DNA of 64,000 nt, taken from NCBI RefSeq assembly GCF_001659605.2, contig NC_035169.2:17484263-17548262 (forward strand), read 5' to 3'. The translations under genes were made by a program, and so were the position numbers. The notes beneath the pieces are model-generated. The model worked only from the letters and a program-made list of their open reading frames with translations. It ran no database searches and was not told the DNA's origin. Positions 11,247 to 24,117 of this stretch are shown here, in pieces (positions within the stretch are counted from its first letter, which is position 1; each line of letters opens with the position of its first letter). Source of the DNA: Manihot esculenta. Taxonomy: Eukaryota > Streptophyta > Magnoliopsida > Malpighiales > Euphorbiaceae.

Positions 11247-12533
11247 CTAGCTCTCAAGTTGTACCTGATCAGTATCTCTGCAGAAATCACTGTTAAGAAT
11301 ATCATCTTGATTTTCATCAAAAATTTTCTGGCTCAAACAGTCAACAATATCAAGATCATAAACAGGGGACATATCATGTGGATATTTCATAGCATCATAG
11401 ACATTGAATTTAATGACTTCCCCTTTAAACTCCATGGTCAAAGTACCATCATGTACATCAATCTTAGTTCTAGCAGTACTCAAGAAAGGACGTCCAAGAA
11501 GGATGTCAGAACTAGTATTGCAACTATCTTCCTTAGTATCAATCACATAAAAGTCTGCAAGAAAGACAAGTTCATCTACTTGAACTAACACATCTTCTAG
11601 AACACCTATGGGATATACCACATATCTATCAGCTAATTGGATCATAACTTTTGTGTCTTTCAGTGCACATGAATTAAGAGATTTATAGATGGAAAAAGGC
11701 ATGACGTTTATAGATGCACCAAGATCACACATGGCTTTCTTAATTCCAACATTCCCAATCTTGCAAGAAATGGCAAACATACCTTTGTCTTTGCATTTAG
11801 TAGGGAGTTCTCTTTTAATCACAGCAGTGACAACCTCACCTACACTTACTTTCTCTCTCTCAGCAAGCTTTCTTCTGTTGGTACACAACTCTTTCAGAAA
11901 TTTTGCGTACCTTGAAATCTGCTTAACAGCATCTAGCAGAGGTATGTTGATTTGGACCTTTCTAAAGGTGTCAAGGATCTCCTTTTCTTCCTTTTCTTTT
12001 TGTGTTCTTTCAAATCTTTTTGAAAAAGGAGGTGGAATGTGAAAGCTTACCTTTTGATCAGTCTTCTGCGCAGGAGGCGCTTCAGGTTGCACTGGAGAGG
12101 CTTCAGGTTGCCTTGGCTTTGGCGCAACTTGTGTTTCAGAATGCGCAGGGAAGGTTTCAGATGACGTAGGCTTTGGTGCTATTTGCTTTTCTTCCTCATG
12201 TCTTGCATTTTGAAGCTCTTTTCCACTTCTCAAAGTAATAGCACTGACATTTTGTTTAGGATTAGTTTCTGTTTGAGAAGGGAATTTACCTTGGGTTTCA
12301 GAATTGCTTCCGGATGTGGCCATTAGATCCACATGCTGATTGAGGCTTTGTATAGCACTTGCCATGGACTCCATCATCTTTTCAAGGCGTTGAATGGGAT
12401 TTGAAGGTGCTGGTTGGGCTTGGTTCCTTTGATAGTTCTGATGGCTCTGATTGTTATTGGCCCTTCCGTAGCTGAAATTGGGGTGGTCTCTCCAATCTGG
12501 ATTGTATGTGTTTGAATATGAATCATGTCTAGG
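11247..12533 (-). pseudogene. gag C-terminus and aspartic protease, element A
   Basis: Continues the gag frame after the TAG at 12534-12536 and ends at TAG 11247-11249. It contains a Gln/Pro-rich linker and a retropepsin-like domain with CDLGASINVMP (DxGA active-site triad region, about 11700-11732) and a downstream ILLGRPFL motif. It would cleave the polyprotein in particles. Same frame as the upstream gag and downstream integrase. Confidence 0.88.
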
Positions 12534-13691
12534 CTAGTTGTTGTACCCTCCAATGGCATTAACTTGCTGGTTATCTTCTTGCAGTGTAGGACATTGATCA
12601 GTTGGGTGTCCTACATATGCACAGATACCACATGGCCTAGGTGGCTGGGCTGCTTGAATATGTTGAACCAGTCCTATGGCAAAATCTTTCATAACAGCTG
12701 TCAGTTCAGAAATAGTAGGTGAACTTACCTCATTGACTCCTCTCTGCATTTCCTTTTCTTCTCCATATTGCCTAGATGAGGCTGCAAGTGTAGAGATCAA
12801 CTCTCGCATCTCCCTAGGTGTTTTGTCTGCAATGGATCCTCCACAAGCTACATCTATGAATCTTCTTTCTGATGAGAGCAGTCCTCCATAGAAGAACTGT
12901 ATGAGGGACCTGTCTGACATATCATGTTGTGAACAACCTGTACATAGTCTTTCAAATCTTTCCCAGTAATCATATAAATCCTCAGTTGGTTTCTGTCTTA
13001 TGCTAGTGATTTCTCTTATTATGCCAATTGACTTAGATGTTGGGAAGTATTTGTTAAAAAAGGTTTGGACCATATCATCCCAAGAAGTTATAGATCCAGG
13101 TGGCAAATAAAATAACCAATCTTTAGCATAGTCATCTAATGAAAAAGGAAAAGCTCTTAACTTAACATGATCTTCAGAAATACTTTGAGGTCTCATAGAT
13201 GAACAAACAATACTGAACTCTTTCAAGTGCTTGTGTGGATTTTTATTTTGCAAACCTCTAAATTTAGGTAGAAGATGAATCAAACCGGTTTTTAGTTCAA
13301 AAGGAACTGTCAGAGGTGGATAGGTGATGCAAAGTGGTGCTTGATCGCCTACAGGTATTGCCAATTCTCTCATGGTTCTTTCCCTTGGCATCTGTGGCCT
13401 CATGGCTGGATTTTCTTGAATTATTTGGTTCTGGACAGCATGTCCATTAGGGGCAGCATGTTGTGCATTAGGTTCAGCCATTGGTGCAAAGTTCAGTTGC
13501 TAGAGAAGGGAAGATTCGGCGGCCGAAGGTTGAGGAGGTTCGGCGGCCGAATGTGTGGCAGAATGTCCGGCTGCACAAAGGTAGTCTTCAAGCGCTTCTT
13601 CAGATGGAACCGCTTGCTTTCCTAGTCTTTTGAGAGTGCATTCAATCTCTAGATCGTAAGGCAGAGTGTCCCTACGTTCAGATCTGGTCAT
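12534..13691 (-). pseudogene. gag of element A
   Basis: Start ATG at 13691-13689, 29 bases past the PBS, giving MTRSERRDTLPYDLE. TAG at 13500-13502 interrupts the leader; the frame then runs 13481-12534 through an Athila-type capsid (PPLTVPFELKTGLIHLLPKF, RAFPFSLDDYAKDWLFYLPP, IREITSIRQ). It ends with a CCHC knuckle CGICAYVGHPTDQC. The leader contains two perfect palindromes read as SAAEP. All stops are substitutions; the frame itself is intact. Confidence 0.9.
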
Positions 13692-13719
13692 GAAAGAAAA
13701 ATAAACAAGTTAAATCAAT

Positions 13720-13737
13720 TCCCCGGCAACGGCGCCA
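13720..13737 (-). promoter_or_regulatory. Primer-binding site, tRNA-Asp (element A)
   Basis: Minus-strand TGGCGCCGTTGCCGGGGA, a few bases inside the 5' LTR, is complementary to the 3' end of plant tRNA-Asp. The same PBS occurs in element C and, with one change, in B. Confidence 0.9.
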
Positions 13738-13742
13738 ATTTT

Positions 13743-15495
13743 TGACTCGCGGTTGTCGAAGCCGATCAAAAATAACCTTTTCGGTTATCAATAATTTTAC
13801 AACTGCAGATAGTGATAAAGGACCAAATCCATAGAGAATTGAATACTTATCTATTTTTCCCAACAAGATCAGGAGAATCAACTGAAAGCACAACTGAAAG
13901 CAAGTAACTGAAAGCAGAATAAAAGTAAAGTGCAATAAAGTAAAAAGGGGGGTTTTGAGGTTGATTTGACTAACAACTTTTGAAAGTAATTAAATCAGCA
14001 AGTAATTTAAAATAAAACAGGAAATCAATATGAGAAAGGTCTAGTTGAAGATATGGATCTACTTTGATTGCTTGGATTGATCATTGAAACTCATGTTCTC
14101 TTGATTGATTCAATAGATTAGTTATGGAGGTGGAAGACGCTTCTCACCACCATGTCTCTCCTTATGATTAAATCAATTAGGGAACGTCCTCTAATCAATT
14201 ACTAATTAACAAATTGCCAAGGAACGTCCTTGGGCCTTAGGCATCAAAACAATTGTCAATTGCATGAAGAAAGAGAGAGATCTAATCCTAGCTACTCAAA
14301 GGCATGAGATGTTGCTAGATCATACAATTCCTCAGTTTTTACACCAAGTGTTCTTAGGTCAGAATATTTTCAGCAATTACGGACTAAAAAATATCCCAAC
14401 TAACAATCAATTAACCTTGCAATCAAGAATCAAGTGGCCAATTTGATCAAAACAACAAAGCAATCTTAGATTCAAGTACACAATTGTATGAATATTGAAC
14501 TAATCAAAGACACATAGTTTATGTTCAGATCTCACAATCCATAAAATAATCTTAGTTTCAACCAATCTTCAACTAGAATTAAGGGTTTCAGCCACTCATG
14601 GCTGAACCAAAATAGAAAATAGAAGAAGAGAGCATGAGATGAAGAACCGGCGGTGGAGGAGAAGGAGGTGGAGCAGCGGCCTAACCTTGGAGAAGTGGGG
14701 GTGATCAATTCTGCCACTTCTTGTCTTCTTAAGGCCTTTAAATATGTCTTGAGAGGCTGCCTATGATTTCTTGGCAGTCCATGAGTCTTTTAGAGGCTGC
14801 CCAAAATGCACTTGGTCCAATATGTGCCTTCTATGTGCATGTGTGAAGGGAAAAACGTGGAGCATGTATCAAATTGCAAGGGATGGGCTCTTTGGTCTTT
14901 TACTTGCTGCCCAAGGTCTTCAAGATGCTACCCAAGGTGTTCAAGTTGCTGCCCAAGGTGCCTCTTCATATTCCCTTGCCGCCCAATCACAATTAAGGAA
15001 GGTGGAGCCTCCTTTTGCAATTTGAATTTTGAATGTACAAGGCATGAAGTGGGAAACATGTGATCTTTGGATTTAGCTTCCTTAATAAGCTGGATCTTGA
15101 AATCCAAAATCTGAATATGAATCTTGGGGATTTGAATTTCAAAATAGTTTCCTCATTTGGCTCTCCATATATGGCAACTTGAGATATGGCTTCTTGAATA
15201 AGAAAAAGGCTACTTGGAGATTTGAAATTTAAATTTCAAATTGCCTTGATTGAATGTTCTTTCCATATTTACCACTTTCCTTATTTAGAAATTTCCTTAT
15301 TTAGCTTCACTTGAATTCAACTTGGCAGGCTTGCTCTCCTTTGCTCCATTTAAAGCAGTTTTAAGGGGATTTTCTCCAAATTGTTCTTTTTCACCATTTT
15401 CTGCAAAACAATGCCAAGAACACTAAATTAAGCAGAAATCATGTAAATAATTATCAATTATATCATGAGAAGATGGACTAAAATATGTTCTATCA
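13743..15495 (-). repeat. Element A right LTR (5' LTR)
   Basis: 1753 bp, beginning TGACTCGCGG and ending TTCTATCA on the plus strand. It aligns with 2536-3749 and 7849-8549 with scattered substitutions. TTTAAATA at 14737-14744 is the TATA-like box on the minus strand. No genes; small ORFs are incidental. Followed by ACAGC and satellite. Confidence 0.92.
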
Positions 15496-18153
15496 ACAGC
15501 CAAGAAAATATTATTTATAATAGAAAAACCCTAATACGGAAAATTATAAAAAAAAAATAAAAAAATACAATCAAAATGCAAAATTGATTCTGTAAATGAT
15601 GAAATTTGGACTGATTAGACTCCGTCAGGAGTTTTAACCAATAACGTTTGGCTAAGACGAAACAATAGAAACAAGAGGTTAAAAGCCGAAAACTATTATT
15701 GAAATTCTTGAAAGATTGAAAAGCGTTTCCAAACAGAAAGGAAAAGGCTATTTTTAATAGAAAAATCCTATAATGAAAAATTATAAAAAAAATCTAAAAA
15801 ATTAATAAAAATGCAAAATTTACCCTCTAAACGATAGAATTTGGACTTATTAGACTATGACAGGAGTATTAACTAATAACGTTTGGTTGAGACAAAATAA
15901 TATAAATAAGAGGTTGGAAGCCGAAAACTCTAATTGAAATTTTTAAAAGATTGAAAAGTATTCATAAATAGTTAAGGAAAGACTATTTATAATAGAAAAA
16001 TTTTATTATGAAAAATTATAAACAAATTCAAAAAAGTAATTAAAATACGAAATTGACCCCTAAACAATGGAATTTGGACTGATTAGACTCCGTGAGGAGT
16101 TATAACCAATAATATTTGGCTAAGACGAAATAATAGAAACAAGAGGTTAGAAACCGATAACTCTTATAGAAATTCTTGAAAGATTGAAAAGTGTTTATAA
16201 ACAGTTAAGGAAAAGCTATTTATAATAGAAAATTTCTAATATGAAAAATTTTAAAAAAATCTAAAAAAGTAATCAAAATATAAAATTGATTCTCTAAACA
16301 ATGAAATTTGGACTGATTAGACTCCGTCAAGAGTTTTAATCAATAACATTTGACTAAGACGAAACAATAGAAACAAGAGGTTAAAAGCGGAAAACTCTTA
16401 TTGAAATTCTTGAAAATTTAAAAATTGTTTATAAATAGTCAAGGAAAGGCTATTTATAATAGAGAAACTCTATTATGAAAAATTACAAAAAAATTAATCA
16501 AAATGCAAAATTGACACCCTAAACAGTGGAATATAGACTAATAAGACTTCGTCAGAAGTTTTAATCAATAACGTTTAGCTAAGACGAAACAATAGAAATA
16601 AGAGGTCAGAAGCCGAAAACTCTTATTGAAATTCTTGAAAGATTAAAAAGTGTTTATAAACAGTTAGGAAAAGGCTATTTATAATAAAAAAATCCTAGTA
16701 TTAAAAATTACAAAAAAATCGATAAGCAAAATGAAAAATGAACCCCCTAAATGGTGAAATTTGGACTGATTAGACTCTGTCAGAAGTTGTAACAAATAAT
16801 ATTTGGCTAAGATGAAACAATAGAAATAAGAGGTTAGAAGCCGAAAACTCTTATTAAAATTCTTGAAAGATTTAAAAGTGTTTATAAATAGTCAGGGAAA
16901 AACTATTTATAATTAAAAAACACTTATAAGAAAAATTACAAAAGAATTCAAAAAAGTAATCAAAATGCAAAATTGACACCTTAAGTTGTGGAATTTAGAC
17001 TGATTAGACTCCATCAGAAATTTTAATAAATAACATTTGGCTAAGACGAAACAATGTAAACAAGAGGCTAGAAGCCGAAAACTGTTATTGAAATTCTTAA
17101 AAATTGAAAAGTGTTTATAGACAGTCAAAAAAATACTATTATAATAGAAAAACCATAATACGGAAAATTATAAAAAAAATAATCAAAATGCAAAATTGAT
17201 TCTCTAAACGATGAAATTTGGACTGATTAGACTCCATCAGGAGTTTTAACCAATAACGTTTGGTTAAAATGAAACAATAGAAACAAAAGGTTAAAAGCCG
17301 AAAACAAAGATTAAAAAGTGTTTCCAAACAGGAAGAGGTTATTTATAATAGAAAAATCCTATAATGGAAAATTAAAAAAAAATCTAAAAAATTAATCAAA
17401 ATGTAAAATTCACCCTCTAAACAATGGAATTTGGGCTGAATAGACTCAAATAGGAGTATTAACTAATAACGTTCGGTTTAGACAAAATAATATAAATAAG
17501 AGGTTAGAAGGCGAAAAATCTTATTGAAATTTTTAAAAGATTGAAAAGTATTTATAAATAGCTAAGGAAAGACTATTTATAATAGAAAAATTCTATTATG
17601 AAAAATTATAAAAAAATCCAAAAAAGTAATTGAAATGCGAAATTGACCCCCTAGATAGTGGAATTTAGATTGATCAGACTCCGTGAGGAGTTGTAACCAA
17701 TAACATTTGGCTAAGACGAAACAATAAAAACAAGAAGCTAGAAATCGATAACTCTTATTGAAATTCTTGAAAGATTTAAAATTGTTTATAGACAGTCAAG
17801 GAAAGACTATTTATAATAGAAAAATTCTAATATGCAAAATTATAAAAAAATCTAAAAAAGTAATCAAAATGCAAAATTGACCCTCTAAACAGTGGAATTT
17901 GGACTGATTAGACTCCGTCAGGAGTTTTAATCAATAACGTTTGACTAAGACGAAATAATAAAAACAAGAGGTTAGAAGCGGAAAACTCTTATTGAAATTC
18001 TTGAAAAATTGAAAATTGTTTATAAATAGTCAAGGAAAGGCTATTTATAATAGAGAAACTCTAATATGAAAAATTACAAAAAAATTAATCAAAATGCAAA
18101 ATTGCCACCCTAAACAGTGGAATATGGACCGATAAGACTCCGTCAGAAGTTTT
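15496..18153. repeat. AT-rich satellite array, ~233-bp monomer (block 2)
   Basis: Continuation of the satellite after element A. About twelve monomers are present, with the GGACTGATTAGACT-type landmark near 15608, 15845, 16077, 16313, 16547, 16762, 16999, 17220, 17431, 17669, 17900 and 18127. One copy near 17310 has a short internal deletion. The array is truncated at 18153 by the copia LTR. Confidence 0.93.
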
Positions 18154-18229
18154 TGTTAGTGTATATGCCCTAGGCCATTATCTTGGACATTTTTTGTATG
18201 TCGTTTGGTTATTAATAAAAGAGATTTTT

Positions 18230-19571
18230 TGTAACGACCCGAAAATCGGACCGCTACCGGCGCTAGGATCCAGGTCAACTTAAGGTCGCCGGGACCCGTA
18301 GCAAGCCTGCTATACTCTCTGTGTACCTGTAAAATCCCATACATGATCATACATTTTCTGTAAAAACATAAAACTGAGGCTCTGAACCAAGGCTCAACCT
18401 GTGCATGCACTATCTCTGTACTATAAAACCCCTTACTAGAGCTTGCTCTAGATGGGTTCAACTCATACTCTGTTAAGCCTGGTTTTTTACATACTGATAA
18501 AAACATTCACAGCACATAATAGACCATGTATACAAAAAGGATTTACAACATGGGTCAAGCACAATCCTCTACACTATACAAGACTAAACCATTTCTTTCC
18601 AGGATTACATGTCCACACTATGCTATTACAAAACTTCTTTCTCTTCCTGTACCTTGCTGAACTTCCCCTTAACTCTGATCCTGCAAGACTGGGGTTAAAG
18701 GAGAGGGATGAGCTATACTAGCCCAGTGAGTAGAATAGATAAAACATGTTAATAAAACATGCTCACATGGAATGCATCACATCACAAGTAAATCACCCAT
18801 CTCAGACGGACAGATTCAAAATTCCCTCTGTTTTGTGCCCGGCTCGCGAAAGAGCTACTCAGGACTTCTCTACGCACCCTATGGTGCTCTGTGCCCGGCC
18901 CTCTCAGGGCTCCTCAGGACTTTACTCGGAGGGCTAGTGAATCCAAAACTATGTCCGATCCATACAAGCATAGATAATGCAATGCGTCACATTAGTGTAT
19001 TCTAGTGCACTCAACCTATTGCATATCATGATGCATGGAACATGCTAAAAGCATTTAAGTTCTCATATTAAAAGATTTAGTTTAGTTCCACTCACCTCTG
19101 GCTGACTCTGAGCTGACTCTGAAGCAGTGCTCACTGTTGCCCTCTTTGGTTCCTCTGGTCCGTTCCTACACAGATGGACTCAAATGAGGGACCAAACAAC
19201 GCAAGAACAACTCTATAAAACTCCCCAAAACCCCCCCTAAACCATCCTAAAAGAATCAAGAAAAATATGCAAAAGAAGGCTGGACAGGGCACTTTCGGCG
19301 GCAGGTTCGGCGGCCGAAAGTCCCTTCTAAAGCCGAAACTCAAGCATTTTCGGCGGCACTTCGGCTGCCGAAAGTCCTCTCCAGAGACGGAAGTCCCTAA
19401 CCTTCGGCGGCACCTTCGGCGGCCGAAACTCCCCTCCCGAGCTGGATGTCCAAACTTTCGGGGGCAAGCTTAGGCAGCCAAAACCACCTCCTTAGCACGT
19501 TCGGCGGCCGAACCCTCTTTCGACAGCCGAAACTGGATTCTCCAGTAAGGCAGAAACTTGTTCTGCTTCTC
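18230..19571 (-). repeat. Element G1 left (3') LTR, truncated
   Basis: Aligns with 22867-~24151 of the right LTR. It carries one extra ~54-bp TTCGGC unit relative to the right LTR. Deletion junction lies in TTCTGCTTC|TCTGG at ~19569-19572. Short ORFs in this stretch are LTR sequence. Confidence 0.85.
19295..19530 (-). repeat. TTCGGC palindrome cluster, element G1 3' LTR
   Basis: Several units built on TTCGGCGGCCGAA (read TTCGGCCGCCGAA on the element's strand), separated by CTCCAGAG-type linkers in ~54-bp periodicity. Some copies are degenerate (TTCGGCTGCCGAA, TTCGACAGCCGAA). Confidence 0.88.
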
Positions 19572-22500
19572 TGGACGCATCACAGAACACTGTGAAGTCC
19601 TCATTACTGACGGGCAGAGCTAACACCGGTGTTGATGTTAATCTTCTCTTTAACTCGTTAAAGCTCTCGTCACATTGGTCCGACCACACGAACCTCTGGT
19701 TTTTCTGCGTCAGTTTGGTCATAGGAGCAGCTATCTTTGAGAAGTCCTGAACGAACCTCCTGTAGTAACCTGCCAAACCCAGAAAGCTTTTAATCTCTGT
19801 TACTGAAGTGGGTCTAGGCCAGTTAGCTACAGCCTCTATCTTCTTGGGGTCTACCTCAATATCTTCGGCTGATACAACATGCCCCAAGAAGGAAATACTC
19901 CTCAACCAAAACTCACTCTTAGAGAACTTGGCATATAAACCATGCTCTCTCAGTGTCTGTAGAACTGTCCTCAGATGCTGGGCATGCTCCTCTGCATCTC
20001 TGGAGTACACTAAGATATCATCGATGAAGACAATAACAAAGTGATCCAGATACTCACTGAAAACTCTGTTCATGAGATCTATGAATGTTGCAGGGGCATT
20101 AGTCAACCCGAACGGCATTACTAAGAACTCATAATGCCCATATCTGGTCCTGAAAGCTGTCTTTGGTACATCTGCTTCTCTGACTCTCAACTGATGATAC
20201 CCGGACCTCAGATCTATTTTAGAGAAATAACCTGCTCCAGCTAGCTGGTCAAATAGATCGTCGATCCTAGGCAAGGGATACTTATTCTTGGTAGTGACCT
20301 TGTTCAACTGCCTGTAGTCGACACAAAGTCTGAGGGTTCCATCCTTCTTTCTGACAAACAACACTTGAGCACCCCAAGGCGAGGTACTAGGGCGGATGAA
20401 ACCCTTCTGTACCAAGTCCTGCAACTGCTCTTTCAACTCTTTTAACTCTGCTGGCGCCATCCTGTAGGGAGGAATAGAGATAGGTCTGGTACCAGGCAGT
20501 AATTCTATTGTAAACTCTATCTTCCTATCAGGTGGTAGTCCTGGAAGCTCGTCTGGGAAGTCGTCTAAAAACTCTCGGACTACTGGAACTGAGGCTGGTT
20601 CCCTAACCTGTCTATCTAGCTCTCTTACATGAGCTAGAAACCCCTGACAATCCCTCCTAAGCAAACGACGAGCCTGAATGGCTGAGATCAAACCTCTAGG
20701 TGTCCCCCTCCTGTCTCCTCTGAAGACACACTCAGACCCATCCTGGTCTCTAAGACTGACTACCTTATCTCTGCAGTCCAAGGTAGCTCCATATGTAGAT
20801 AGCCAATCCATCCCTAGAATGACATCAAAATCCGTCAAATCTAGAACCACTAGGTCAGCTGGAAGGCATCTACCCTCTATGAACACTGGACTGAAACGAC
20901 AGACTGACACTGCCACTGATGGGTCACATTTGGGTCCACTGACCCAGAGAGGACACTCTAACTCAGAAATGAGCAGACCCAATCTCTCCATGGCTCTCGA
21001 AGCAATAAAAGAGTGAGAAACACCAGGGTCCATCAAAGCATACACATCAGAACACCCAATGATAAGATTACCTGACACCACTGTGTTCGACGTGTTTGCC
21101 TCCTCTTGTGTCATAGTGAAGATCCGTGCTGGGGCTACCGGACCTTCACCTCGGGAACCTACTGCTGAAGAAGAGGCTGACCCTCTCCCTTTGCCTCTGC
21201 CACTACTCTGAGGTATGGTTGGAGCTGCTGGCTGTGCTACACTACCTAAACTCATCTGTTGGGATGGTGCGATAAAGGTCGCCTGAGGACATTCCCGTGA
21301 AAAATGTCCCTCCTGCCCACATTTATAACAGGCTGAAGATCCCAACCGACAAACTCCTCTGTGCTGTCTTCCACATCTCATGCATACTGTACTGCCTGTG
21401 CCAGAGCTTAAGCCACTACCCATTCCCAGACTAGATTTGATCTTGTTCCAGAACTTGCCTTTCTTGGCCTTAAACTTTTCTCCTTTCTTGCTGCCAGAAG
21501 CTGCTGCACGGGGGGTCTTAGAACCCGAAGACTGTGTCATTTGCTGTTTTACTGTTCCCTGAATAATGACACTCGCCTCCATCTTCCTGGTGGCATCCAC
21601 TATAGAGTGGAAACTCTCTTTCTCTGTTGGAAGAATTAAGGAGGAATACCTGGGATGCAGTCTCATATTATATCTCCTTGCCTTCTTCTGGTCAGTGTCA
21701 TAAGCCTGACCCACATACTGTAACAGATCCAGGAACTTATTTGTGTATTCATCTACACTCATCTCTTCCGTTTGCCTCAGCTGCTCAAATTCTATAACTT
21801 TCATCTCCCTGGAACTGTCAGGAAAAGCCCATCCTGCAAACTCATTGGCGAACTCTCCCCATGACATGCTGTCCAACCTGGGGTCCACATAATTCTTGAA
21901 CCACTCTCGAGCCTTCTTATATTTGAGTGTGAACCCTGCCATCTCAATGGCTCTACTATCATCAGCTCCTAACTCATCGGTTATCATCTTAACCGTTCTG
22001 AGGTACTCAAATGGATCATCTCCCGTATTGAATTTGGGAGCATCTAACTTTAGGTACTCTGTCATTTTCACTTTACTTCCCTCAGCTGAGCTAGGTTGAG
22101 GTACTTGGACAACTGGGACTACTGGTTCTGGTTCTGGTGGTGGAGGTGCTGAACTTGGATCTGGGTATGCTGAACTGGGATAGAAAGGTGTGGGTGGATA
22201 CATGGGGTATGGTGGGTAAAAAGGAGTATAAGGCATGTAAGGCATGTAGGTAGGATATGGGGTAAAGCTAGAGTAATCCGACGTACCCCCCATCGGATAC
22301 CCTGGGCCCTGTGGAAAGGGTGGATAGTGGGGTGGATAACCAAACCCCGAGGCCTGAGCGCCTCCCTGAGACTCTCCCATACCCTCTTCAGACCTTTCCA
22401 TACCCATGCTTTCCTCTCTTTGCTGATCCACATCCATAGCCTCCCTCACTTCCTCTGAGCTTCCTCCTCTATCTGCTCCTCTTCTGCTCTCATCAACAGA

Positions 22501-22638
22501 CCTTCTAGGGTCCCTTGACGTAGCTTCCCTGCTAGACCTCGGAGACCTTGCCCTTGGCAACGCAGGAGGATGAGCATCTGAACCCTCATTCACTGGTGGG
22601 ACTCCAGTCAATCGTGCAGATCGACGAGTTCCTCGCAT
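19572..22638 (-). pseudogene. gag-protease-RT polyprotein of element G1, C-terminally truncated
   Basis: One uninterrupted minus-strand frame from ATG 22638-22636 ([10 protein letters not shown]). Gag domain ([38 protein letters not shown]) is followed by a Cys-rich part with a CCHC knuckle [14 protein letters not shown] at about residue 435. Protease active site reads [10 protein letters not shown] near residue 535 (DPG in place of DSG/DTG). RT includes [12 protein letters not shown] and catalytic FIDDILVYS (20014-20028, about residue 871). RNase H starts (FCDASR) and is cut at ~19572; the frame then reads through LTR sequence to a stop at 19492. Everything up to the cut looks translatable, so this is a recent deletion derivative. 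Confidence 0.92.
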
Positions 22639-22851
22639 CTTAACTTTCTGGAAAACAATACATAACATAACACATTAGGCATATAAACATCACATAACAA
22701 CAATGCACATGCCTAAGTCATGGCATTACACATCATCATCAAGACAGGACTCAACATCCTATCCTAGTGGACATGCTTTCCTATTGTGCTTGACCAACTA
22801 TAACCTCTATGAGCCCGACACTCTATCTAGGTCCGACCATATGAACCTAGG

Positions 22852-22865
22852 GCCCTGATACCAAT
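22852..22865 (-). promoter_or_regulatory. Primer-binding site, initiator tRNA-Met (element G1)
   Basis: Minus-strand ATTGGTATCAGGGCC-type sequence next to the 5' LTR matches the initiator tRNA-Met PBS with one change (GGG for GAG). Confidence 0.85.
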
Positions 22866-23927
22866 CTGTAACGACCCAAAAATCAGACCGCTACCGGTGC
22901 TAGGATCCAGGTCGACTTAAGGTTGCCGGGACCCGTAGCAAGCCTGCTATACTCTCTGTGTACCTGTAAAATCCCATACATGATCATACATTTTCTGTAA
23001 AAACATAAAACTGAGGCTCTGAACCAAGGCTCAACCTGTGCATGCACTATCTCTGTACTATAAAACCCCTTACTAGAGCTTGCTCTAGACGGGTTCAACT
23101 CATACTCTGTTAAGCCTGATTTTTTACATACTGATAAAAACATTCACAGCACATGATAGACCATGTATACAAAAAGGATTTACAACATGGGTCAAGCACA
23201 ATCCTCTACACTATACAAGACTAAACCATTTCTTTCTAGGATTACATGTCCACACTATGCTATTACAAAACTTCTTTCTCTTCCTGTACCCTGCTGAACT
23301 TCTCTTTAACTCTGATCCTGCAAGATTGGGGTTAAAGGAGAGGGATGAGCTATACTAGCCCAGTGAGTAGAACAGATAAAACATGTTAATAAAACATGCT
23401 CACATGGAATGCATCACATCACAAGTAAATCACCCATCTTAGACGGACAGATTCAAAATTCCCTCTGTTCTATGCCCGGCCCGCGAAGGAGCTACTCAGG
23501 ACTTCTCTACGCACCCTATGGTGCTCTGTGCCCGGCCCTCTCAGGGCTCCTCAGGACTTTACTCGAAGGGCTAGTGAATCCAAAACTATGTCCGATCCGT
23601 ATAAGCATAGATAATGCAATGCGTCACATTAGTGTATTCTAGTGCACTCAACCTATTACATATCATGATGCATGGAACATGCTAAAAGCATTTAAGTTCT
23701 CATATTAAAAGATTTAGTTTAGTTCCACTCATCTCTGGCTGACTCTGAGCTGACTCTGAAGCAGTGCTCACTGCTGCCCTCTTTGGTTCCTCGGGTCCGT
23801 TCCTACACAGATGGACTCAAATGAGGGACCAAACAACGCAAGAACAACTCTATAAAACTCCCCAAAACCCCCCTAAACCATCCTAAAAGAATTAAGAAAA
23901 ACATGTAAAAGAAGGCTGGACAGGACA

Positions 23928-24117
23928 CTTTCGGCGGCAGGTTCGGCGGCCGAAAGTCCTCTCCAGAGACGAAAGTCCCTAACCTTCAGCGGCACCTTCG
24001 GCGGCCGAAACTCCCCTCCCGAGCCGAATGTCCAAACTTTCAGGGGCAAGCTTAGGCAGCCGAAACCACCTCCTTAGCATGTTCGGTGGCCGAACCCTCT
24101 TTCGGCGGCCGAAACTG
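23928..24117 (-). repeat. TTCGGC palindrome cluster, element G1 5' LTR (internal cluster)
   Basis: Same repeat as 19295-19530 with one fewer unit; perfect copies include one starting near 23942 and one near 23998. Confidence 0.85.

Larger units (their letters stand above)
2536..15495 (-). mobile_element. Element A: Athila-type Ty3/gypsy LTR retrotransposon, RT-deleted, with nested CRM-like insertion
   Basis: The element is bounded by TG..CA termini and a perfect 5-bp target duplication, ACAGC (2531-2535 and 15496-15500), in satellite DNA. Right LTR is 13743-15495 (1753 bp). Left LTR is 2536-8549 and includes a foreign insertion (3750-7843 plus TSD) and a 162-bp internal duplication; subtracting these gives ~1754 bp, matching the right copy. 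On the minus strand the order is LTR, tRNA-Asp PBS, gag, protease, integrase, a ~1-kb noncoding tail, polypurine tract, LTR. Reverse transcriptase and RNase H are missing, so it cannot be autonomous. Protease and integrase resemble the Athila clade. Confidence 0.92.
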
